DNA from: Dysgonomonas sp. Marseille-P4361
Lineage (GTDB): Bacteria; Bacteroidota; Bacteroidia; Bacteroidales; Dysgonomonadaceae
Reading direction: 5' to 3'
Length of the DNA stretch: 64,000 nucleotides
Assembly: GCF_900343125.1 (NCBI RefSeq)
Contig: NZ_OPYL01000001.1
Coordinates: 806,001 to 870,000, forward strand
In this document: piece after piece, positions 57,725 through 64,000 of the stretch
Layout: each line of letters begins with the position of its first letter
Position numbering within the stretch: the stretch's first letter is position 1
Program-made: the position numbers and the translations under genes
Notes under the pieces: model-generated
Database searches by the model: none
What the model was told of the DNA's origin: nothing
Seen by the model: the letters and a program-made list of their open reading frames with translations, nothing else

Positions 57725-58360
57725 TTATTTGGTATAAATAACTTTGAAGTTATACCACATAATAGTATCTTCTTTATGTTTCATTTCTGCTAAAGACCCA
57801 AATATGTCGCCTTCTTCATTGCCAATGAAATCATTTAGAGAAGTATGCTCTCCGTCATCGTCTATTCCCGAACCTGCTGCGGATCCATCTCCTGTAATCT
57901 TATTAAACCTAGAACAATGTCCATAGGCTATTATCTTATGGGTGTTTCCATATCCAAGCAAGAACTTTTCATCTTGAGGTCTTTCCGCGTTTTCGTTATA
58001 TACGAAAAGAGCACCATTGTCTTCAAATTTATAAGGTAGAGTGCGATTTACATCTTCTATCTTTAAAGAAAGGCTATTATTGTCTTTAAAAAGGATCTCA
58101 CGACCAAAAAAGAAATCATCATCTTCAGGAGTATATCCATCCCAGAATTTTTTAGGATCAATATTCTCTGTTGATACTTCTTTTCCTCCTGTTTCTGAGC
58201 CTACATACATTTTAAACTCGACAACCTCTGTCTTTTTGTAAGTCAAAGGAATAGAATAATTTTTACCATTATCTTCATTATCGTCGTTGCTACAACTAAT
58301 GAAAGAGAATGAAAGGGCACTAATGGCCATCAATGCAAAGAATAATTTTTTGTTAAACAT
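57725..58360 (-). CDS. Unrecognised lipoprotein, 211 residues, acidic after the lipid Cys
   Basis: Lipoprotein signal MFNKKLFFALMAISALSFSF with lipobox FISC, then SNDDNEDN, which resembles the Bacteroidota surface-export signal. The mature part is beta-rich and acidic (KKTEVVEFKMYVGSETGGKE, YTPEDDDFFFGREILFKDNN, GDGSAAGSGIDDDGEHTSLN) and ends DTIMWYNFKVIYTK. The pattern recalls small lipocalin-like Bacteroidetes lipoproteins but I cannot assign a family. Its own terminator separates it from the next lipoprotein gene; ftsK lies 129 bases upstream. Confidence 0.75.
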   Translation of the reverse strand: MFNKKLFFALMAISALSFSFISCSNDDNEDNGKNYSIPLTYKKTEVVEFKMYVGSETGGKEVSTENIDPKKFWDGYTPEDDDFFFGREILFKDNNSLSLKIEDVNRTLPYKFEDNGALFVYNENAERPQDEKFLLGYGNTHKIIAYGHCSRFNKITGDGSAAGSGIDDDGEHTSLNDFIGNEEGDIFGSLAEMKHKEDTIMWYNFKVIYTK

Positions 58361-58489
58361 AATTGGTAATACTTTATAAAGTTTTGTTATTAATAATATG
58401 CAATACTTATTGTATAGACGTAATTAATACGAAGATGCTGCATATAATCTTATAATTCGCTTATTTAGAAAATAGGAAGGATCGTTTTT

Positions 58490-60970
58490 TTATAAAGAGC
58501 TTAATTTTTGCTCCAAGCTATATTCGTCTGCGATATAAACTTCTCTGGCTTTACTCCCTTGAGTAGGACCCACGATACCGGCCGCTTCCAGCTGATCCAT
58601 CAACCGTCCTGCACGGTTGTATCCTATTGAAAATTTACGTTGAATAAGTGAGGTTGAGCCTTGTTGATGTACTACGATCAAGCGAGCTGCTTCGTCGAAC
58701 AAAGGATCTCGGTCGTTAAGATCTATGCCACCGACTTTGTCTTCTCCACCCTCAGGAACATATTCTGGTAATTCGAATGCATGAGAATAACCTTGCTGGT
58801 TTCCAATATATTGAGCGATACCTTCTACCTCAGGAGTATCGACAAACGCACATTGTATACGGACTAAGTCACTACCTTGTGAGAAAAGTAAGTCTCCTCG
58901 TCCGATGAGCTGATTCGCTCCCGACATATCTAGGATGGTGCGTGAGTCTATCTGCGATGTTACGCGGAAAGCCATACGTGCAGGGAAGTTCGCTTTAATT
59001 GTTCCCGTAATAATATTCGTTGTCGGACGTTGTGTCGCAATCACCATATGCATACCAACGGCACGTGCCTTTTGAGCAATACGAGCAATAGGCATTTCAA
59101 TTTCTTTTCCGGCAGTCATTATTAGGTCACCAAACTCATCGATGATGATAACCAGATAAGGAAGGAAGCGATGTCCTTTCAATGGATTCAACCTGCGTTT
59201 TTTGAACTTTTCGTTATATTCTTTGATGTTTCTAACACCAGCATTCATTAATAATTCATAACGGTCATCCATTTCCTTGGTAAGAGAGTTCAGCGTCTGT
59301 GTTACTTTGGATACATCCGTAATAATTGCTTTTTCGGCATCTGGTAGTTTTGCTAGATAATGCTTTTCTATGCGCGAATAGATATTAAACTCAACCATCT
59401 TAGGGTCTACCAATACCATTTTCATTTCAGCGGGATGTTTCTTGTACAAAAGCGATGTGATAATAGCATTCAGTCCTACCGATTTTCCTTGTCCGGTTGC
59501 CCCTGCTACAAGCAAGTGAGGCATCTTGCAAAGGTCGAACATAAAGATCTCGTTCGTAATTGTTTTACCTAACGCTACAGGAAGATCGAACGTATTCTCT
59601 TGAAATTTGCGAGAAGCAATAACAGATTGCATCGAAACTATCTGAGGCTCTTTGTTCGGTACTTCAATTCCGATTGTTCCTTTACCCGGCATGGGAGCAA
59701 TAATACGTATGCCTAAAGCAGAAAGGCTAAGAGCAATGTCATCTTCTAGATTTCTGATTTTAGAAATTCTTACACCTGCTTTTGGAACTATCTCATACAG
59801 AGTAATTGTCGGTCCTACGGTAGCTTTAATGGATGTGATCTCAATGCCGTAATTTAGAAGTGTGTTTATAATCTTACTCTTATTGGCATTCTGTTCATCC
59901 ATATCAACCCCTTTCCCGGTAGTATCATATACTTTGAGAAGTTCCATAGAAGGGAAGTGAAAGTTGGATAAATCTTTAGTCGGATCATATTCCTCCATTT
60001 CTTCATCTTCGGGTAAAATATCTTCTTCTGTATCAGAAATGTTGTTTGCCTCCGAAGAATTTGTTTGGGAAGCAGTTTTTGTCGGTTGAATAAACTCTTC
60101 ATCTTCGGGAACGACTATCTCAAAGTCCTCTTCCATGTGGAGGATGGCTCCTTTAGGCTTCCGTTGGATTGGTTCTATTGGCTCGAAACCGTCATCCTCT
60201 GTTTCCTTATCCTCTACAGGTTGTTGTGCTTCATCTCCTTCTTTTTTCTTCTTTTTTAAGAAACTAAATAAGCCTTTCTTGTCATCTTTTATTTCTTCCA
60301 CTTCTTCAGGGTACTCTTCCACCTCAAATTCTACATCTGGGGATTTAGATTTGATTGGGTTTTTGAATAGATTACGAAAGAACTCCATCGATGTCTTTTT
60401 GGTGATAACAAGGAAAATGATGAGTAGTAGTACGATAACCATTACAACGCCCGGAATGCCAAGTGTGGCTTCTAATAAACCTTCTATTGCCTGTCCATGA
60501 GCTCCTCCCCATATGATGTGACTGTCTCCAAATAGTCTTGACAGTATGAATGCACTGGTAATCGATCCCCATATCATCGCAAACATGGATAAAAGGAATG
60601 AGCGAATAGCTGAAATGTTAATAACTCTCATGAGTTTAAGCCCCATCAGTATAAAGTAGATAGGAATCAGCATCGAGAAGATACCAAACCATCCGTTTAT
60701 AAACTTTTCAGCAATAAAAGCTCCGGCTACTCCAGTCCAGTTGCTGATTTCTTGTTTCTGAGAAATTAAATCCAGGAAATATCGATTGGCGACTTTGCTC
60801 TGATCAGCTGCTCCCGTAAAAAAGAAAGATATCTCTCCCAAAAGGATATATGCGCCAAAAAAGGCAAGGCAGACACCCAGTAAGAATTTTGTTCGTTCTT
60901 TTTTTATGATTTCGATAAACGAAGATACAGTATTTGAAGTTTTCTTTTTTTGTACAGTTCTTTTTGCCAT
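58490..60970 (-). CDS. ftsK: DNA translocase FtsK
   Basis: 826 residues. Four N-terminal membrane helices (about 32-200) anchor it at the septum; an acidic linker (about 215-345, rich in Glu, Asp and Pro) leads to the motor. Walker A is VAGATGQGKSVG with K496, Walker B LVIIIDEFGDLIM, followed by IARIAQKARAVGMHMVIATQ. The C-terminal gamma winged helix has STSLIQRKFSIGYNRAGRLM, which reads polar KOPS-type sequences. It pumps chromosome ends during division. A TATATTTG box is about 48 bases upstream. Confidence 0.97.
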   Translation of the reverse strand: MAKRTVQKKKTSNTVSSFIEIIKKERTKFLLGVCLAFFGAYILLGEISFFFTGAADQSKVANRYFLDLISQKQEISNWTGVAGAFIAEKFINGWFGIFSMLIPIYFILMGLKLMRVINISAIRSFLLSMFAMIWGSITSAFILSRLFGDSHIIWGGAHGQAIEGLLEATLGIPGVVMVIVLLLIIFLVITKKTSMEFFRNLFKNPIKSKSPDVEFEVEEYPEEVEEIKDDKKGLFSFLKKKKKEGDEAQQPVEDKETEDDGFEPIEPIQRKPKGAILHMEEDFEIVVPEDEEFIQPTKTASQTNSSEANNISDTEEDILPEDEEMEEYDPTKDLSNFHFPSMELLKVYDTTGKGVDMDEQNANKSKIINTLLNYGIEITSIKATVGPTITLYEIVPKAGVRISKIRNLEDDIALSLSALGIRIIAPMPGKGTIGIEVPNKEPQIVSMQSVIASRKFQENTFDLPVALGKTITNEIFMFDLCKMPHLLVAGATGQGKSVGLNAIITSLLYKKHPAEMKMVLVDPKMVEFNIYSRIEKHYLAKLPDAEKAIITDVSKVTQTLNSLTKEMDDRYELLMNAGVRNIKEYNEKFKKRRLNPLKGHRFLPYLVIIIDEFGDLIMTAGKEIEMPIARIAQKARAVGMHMVIATQRPTTNIITGTIKANFPARMAFRVTSQIDSRTILDMSGANQLIGRGDLLFSQGSDLVRIQCAFVDTPEVEGIAQYIGNQQGYSHAFELPEYVPEGGEDKVGGIDLNDRDPLFDEAARLIVVHQQGSTSLIQRKFSIGYNRAGRLMDQLEAAGIVGPTQGSKAREVYIADEYSLEQKLSSL

Positions 60971-61017
60971 ATAGGATAGAGTATTACACCTCTCTTTTTA
61001 TTGTTCTTTTAAAGATA

Positions 61018-61025
61018 CAAATATA
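61018..61025 (-). promoter_or_regulatory. -7 promoter box of ftsK
   Basis: TATATTTG on the minus strand, about 48 bases before the ftsK start; -33 box weak. Confidence 0.42.
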
Positions 61026-61196
61026 ATGCTTTTTTGTCAAGGAGTATTTCGCTATGATTTAATCTTTTCGAAGCTAAAAACGGAGTGTAAATAAAATATT
61101 TCATAAAAAAAGTGATTTTAGTTAAACCTTTTCTCTTTTTTCGAGTCTCATCTTTTCAATTAGGTAAATAGTGTTTTTTTAGGCAAAAAATTAATA

Positions 61197-63995
61197 ATGG
61201 AACGGAAATATATTCTGCTTTTCTTTTTGTGCATTATGTTTGGAGTGAATGCACAGTCTCAAACCCGAAATATAACGGGTACTGTAATAGATGATGCAAG
61301 TAAAGAAAGTATCGAACTTGCGAGTATTCGGGTACTAAATGCACAAGATAGTGCTTATGTCGCAGGAGGCGTAACAGACGACAAAGGTAAATTCTCTATT
61401 GCTGTTAAAGGAGGAAGCTATGTCGTGCATGTTTCCTTTTTGGGGTATCTCGATCGCTTCTTCGATGTTGATACGCGAAAAAATGCAGCTTTAGGAGAAA
61501 TTTTATTGAAAGAAGATGGAATCTTTTTATCCGAAACTATAGTAGAGGCCAAGGCGCCTGAGATAGTAATTAAAGGAGATACCGCAGAGTATAATGCGGC
61601 AGCATACAAAGTGCAAGAAACTGCCGTGCTGGCTGATTTGATAAAGAAAATTCCGGGGGCAGAGATTGATTCTGAAGGAAAAATAACCATTAATGGGAAA
61701 GATATAACTAAAATTCTTGTTGATGGGAAAGAGTTCTTTAGCAACGATCCTAAGATTGCTTCTGAAAATTTACCGGCTAAGATGATCGATAAATTGCAAG
61801 TGCTTGATAAAAAGTCGGATATGGCTCAATTGACAGGGTTTGACGATGGTGAAGAGCAGACGGTGATAAATTTGATAGCACGTCCCGGAATGAAGGAAGG
61901 AATCATGGGAAGCGTTTTGGGAGGATATGGAAATAAAGACAGATATGAGGCTAATGGTTTTATCAATGTAGCCAGAGATGATAATAGAATTTCGGCACTG
62001 GGGAATTTTAATAATAATAACAATGCTAATGCCGGAGGTATGGGTGGTCCTCGTTGGGGAGGAAATAGAGGAGTGACAGAGACTATTATGGGTGGTGTGA
62101 ATCTTGCCATGGAACCATCCGATAAGTTGAAGTTTGATGGGGATATCCAATATAATGAGCCAGATAATGTATTGGAAACGACTAGTAGTACTCAGTATCT
62201 AGATCAGGATATGTCGGAAGAAGGCTCTACGGTTGAGCATTCAAATAATAAAAACTTTAATACCCGATTCCGTTTTGAATGGACACCAGATAGTTTGACG
62301 AATGTGATTTTTAGACCTAGTTTGTCGTATAAAAAATCGAACTCATTGACAACTAGTGATAAAGAAAGAAAAAGCAGCTCCCTTACTACTAATAACTTTA
62401 AGTCAATAGGGAGTCGTATGTCTGAAGGTGAAACTTTTGGATTTGATGGGAATTTGCTAATCAATAGGAAACTGAATAATAAAGGTCGATCATTGACATT
62501 AGAACTATCCGGAGGCCTTTCGGATGGAGACAATAATGGGTTGGAGTATGCCGAAAATGACTATTATAACTTAGACTCTTTGTCTGTTCAAGATCAGACG
62601 TATAAACAGAAAAACAATAGTTATAACTGGAGAGCTCGTGTTTCATACTTGGAACCTATAGGGAAGAATAATTTCTTGGAATTGGCTTATGATATAAGAA
62701 ATACACAGTCAGAGACTGATAAGGTAACTTATAATTATAGTGAGGATACGAAGGACTATACAGAATTAGCTGAAGACTATACAAGAAATACGAAGAACAG
62801 TTTCTTGAATCAAAATATATCGTTAAACTTTCAGGCACGTAGAGAGAAATACAATTATACAATAGGGATGGGACTAGAACCATCTCGCTCGCAAACGACT
62901 GTGGTGCAACCAAATTTGGCAGAAGATAAAGATAAAGCTCGTAATTTTATGAACTTCGCACCTAAGCTAGAGTTTAACTATTTATGGGATAAACGTCATA
63001 ATCTGAGACTCAGATATAGTGGGAGGACTAAACAAGCTTCAACAAACCAATTGTTTGATGGGATTATTAGCCAGAATGCAACAGATACAACCTGGGGTAA
63101 TCCTAACTTGAAACCAAGTTTCGAGCATCGTATGAATCTTCGTTATCAAAAATACAATCCGGAGAAGGCTTCAACGATTATGGCTTTTGCTAATTTTACT
63201 TATTTGATGAATGATATTGTATCGATACAAAAAATGGGAGAAGGTAACAGCCGTAATACGTATTATGAGAATATGGATGGTAATATGACGGGGCGTGTAA
63301 TGTTTATGTATAATACTCCGTTAAAGAATAGAAACTTCTCAATTAACTCACACAGTTTTTTAAACTATACTCGTGACAATACCCTTCTATATGCGATAGG
63401 AAGCGAAGAATCTGTGAAGAACACAGCCAATGTTTATCGAATTTCAGAAAATTTGAGGTTGAAATTTACAAGCGACAAGTTCGAATTTAATATAGGAGGT
63501 AATATTTCTTACGAGGATGCAAAGAACTCATACTCCACAAAGAATGATAAAGCAATTTATGACTTCGGAGGCTATGGAGATTTTACATGGTATCTTCCTT
63601 ATAATTTTATCTTGTCAAGTGATCTTAATTATTCTTCTAATTCGGGTTACGAAGATGGTTATCAGCAAAATTCATGGATATGGAATGCCGAGTTGGCAAA
63701 AGAATTTAATATTAAATTAAAATCGAATGCTCTGCCGGCAACCTTGAAATTCAGGATGTATGATATTTTACAAGAAAGAAGTAATATATCACGTTCGGCA
63801 AATGCCCGAAGCATAAGTTATAATACTTATAATACAATCTCTAGTTACTTTATGGTAGGCTTAACGATTCGTTTCCAATCCTTCAAAGGAGGAGCGAAAA
63901 GTACAGATATGGAAAGAGGTCCTGGTATGAGAGGCCCTGGAGGACATCCAGGTGGTGCTCCTGGCGGTCGCGGACGGGGTCCAATGATGTTTTAA
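61197..63995 (+). CDS. Outer membrane beta-barrel protein, TonB-receptor-like, with Gly/Pro/Arg-rich C-terminal tail
   Basis: 932 residues. Signal peptide MERKYILLFFLCIMFGVNAQ, CarboxypepD_reg-like domain (about 25-110, NITGTVIDDASKESIELASI), plug-like region (about 118-225, LADLIKKIPGAEIDSEGKIT, KILVDGKEFFSNDPKIASEN), then a large barrel with Asn/Ser-rich strands (ISYNTYNTISSYFMVGLTIR). After the last strand comes a tail of about 30 residues (MERGPGMRGPGGHPGGAPGG) ending in Phe. Same family as the gene at 20500-23175, with closely similar plug motifs. Substrate unknown. Divergent from ftsK; the stop is five bases before the window end. Confidence 0.87.
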   Translation: MERKYILLFFLCIMFGVNAQSQTRNITGTVIDDASKESIELASIRVLNAQDSAYVAGGVTDDKGKFSIAVKGGSYVVHVSFLGYLDRFFDVDTRKNAALGEILLKEDGIFLSETIVEAKAPEIVIKGDTAEYNAAAYKVQETAVLADLIKKIPGAEIDSEGKITINGKDITKILVDGKEFFSNDPKIASENLPAKMIDKLQVLDKKSDMAQLTGFDDGEEQTVINLIARPGMKEGIMGSVLGGYGNKDRYEANGFINVARDDNRISALGNFNNNNNANAGGMGGPRWGGNRGVTETIMGGVNLAMEPSDKLKFDGDIQYNEPDNVLETTSSTQYLDQDMSEEGSTVEHSNNKNFNTRFRFEWTPDSLTNVIFRPSLSYKKSNSLTTSDKERKSSSLTTNNFKSIGSRMSEGETFGFDGNLLINRKLNNKGRSLTLELSGGLSDGDNNGLEYAENDYYNLDSLSVQDQTYKQKNNSYNWRARVSYLEPIGKNNFLELAYDIRNTQSETDKVTYNYSEDTKDYTELAEDYTRNTKNSFLNQNISLNFQARREKYNYTIGMGLEPSRSQTTVVQPNLAEDKDKARNFMNFAPKLEFNYLWDKRHNLRLRYSGRTKQASTNQLFDGIISQNATDTTWGNPNLKPSFEHRMNLRYQKYNPEKASTIMAFANFTYLMNDIVSIQKMGEGNSRNTYYENMDGNMTGRVMFMYNTPLKNRNFSINSHSFLNYTRDNTLLYAIGSEESVKNTANVYRISENLRLKFTSDKFEFNIGGNISYEDAKNSYSTKNDKAIYDFGGYGDFTWYLPYNFILSSDLNYSSNSGYEDGYQQNSWIWNAELAKEFNIKLKSNALPATLKFRMYDILQERSNISRSANARSISYNTYNTISSYFMVGLTIRFQSFKGGAKSTDMERGPGMRGPGGHPGGAPGGRGRGPMMF

Positions 63996-64000
63996 AAATA

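Noticed and set aside
59866-60572. Alternative frames over the FtsK linker and membrane region
   Set aside because: Low-complexity acidic linker codons create long open shadows; FtsK fits the family throughout.
1-64000. tRNA, rRNA, CRISPR arrays, intact insertion sequences
   Set aside because: No cloverleaf, ribosomal RNA, regular repeat-spacer array or transposase was seen by eye on either strand; a tRNAscan or CRISPR finder run would settle it.

Overview
The window is bacterial chromosome from a member of the Bacteroidota, most likely order Bacteroidales (a Dysgonomonas- or Porphyromonas-like gut or oral lineage; genus not fixed from sequence alone). Evidence: a SusC/SusD pair, GH92 and GH2 secreted glycosidases, CarboxypepD_reg/DUF5686 and TonB-receptor-like barrels, lipoproteins with acidic residues after the lipid Cys, promoters of the TTTG-N19/20-TAnnTTTG type, AT-rich DNA, few Shine-Dalgarno sites, and the fused str-S10-spc-alpha operon starting rpsL-rpsG-fusA-rpsJ without tuf.

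Layout. 1-3943: end of a GH92 alpha-mannosidase gene and a GH2 beta-mannosidase-like gene, closed by a strong terminator. 4131-10261: housekeeping block gltX, waaA, a 7TM-HD cyclic-dinucleotide phosphodiesterase and a secreted C1B peptidase. 10323-12644 (minus): DUF5686 outer membrane protein. 12.7-18.6 kb: a decayed island with a tyrosine recombinase remnant (stops, frameshifts, lost catalytic residues), then a near full-length susC with three single-base frameshifts and a susD with one. 18.9-23.2 kb (minus): a divergent tyrosine phenol-lyase/tryptophanase family enzyme and a TonB-receptor-like barrel protein. 23.3-30.5 kb: glyS, a surface-type FKBP lipoprotein, marC (minus), nadE, a small barrel protein and a FadL-family porin.

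30.65-49.04 kb is one long ribosomal operon of 30 genes from rpsL to rplQ, including rpmD and rpmJ, which are under 60 residues. It has a good promoter, a structured leader before rpsL, a hairpin between fusA and rpsJ, a two-tier hairpin before rpsD (candidate S4 autoregulatory leader) and a clean terminator after rplQ. secY, map, infA and rpoA lie inside it, tying secretion, N-terminal processing, initiation and transcription to ribosome synthesis.

49.3-64.0 kb: pbpC (minus); a plus-strand group of flippase-like membrane protein, secreted esterase and atypical LuxR-type regulator; then minus-strand HhH protein, trxB, lolA, two unrecognised lipoproteins and ftsK; and a second TonB-receptor-like barrel protein with a Gly/Pro/Arg-rich tail. 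No tRNA, rRNA, CRISPR array or intact mobile element was seen. The least explained items are the recombinase-susCD decay island, the TPL-like lyase with altered cofactor contacts, and the two lipoproteins between ftsK and lolA.
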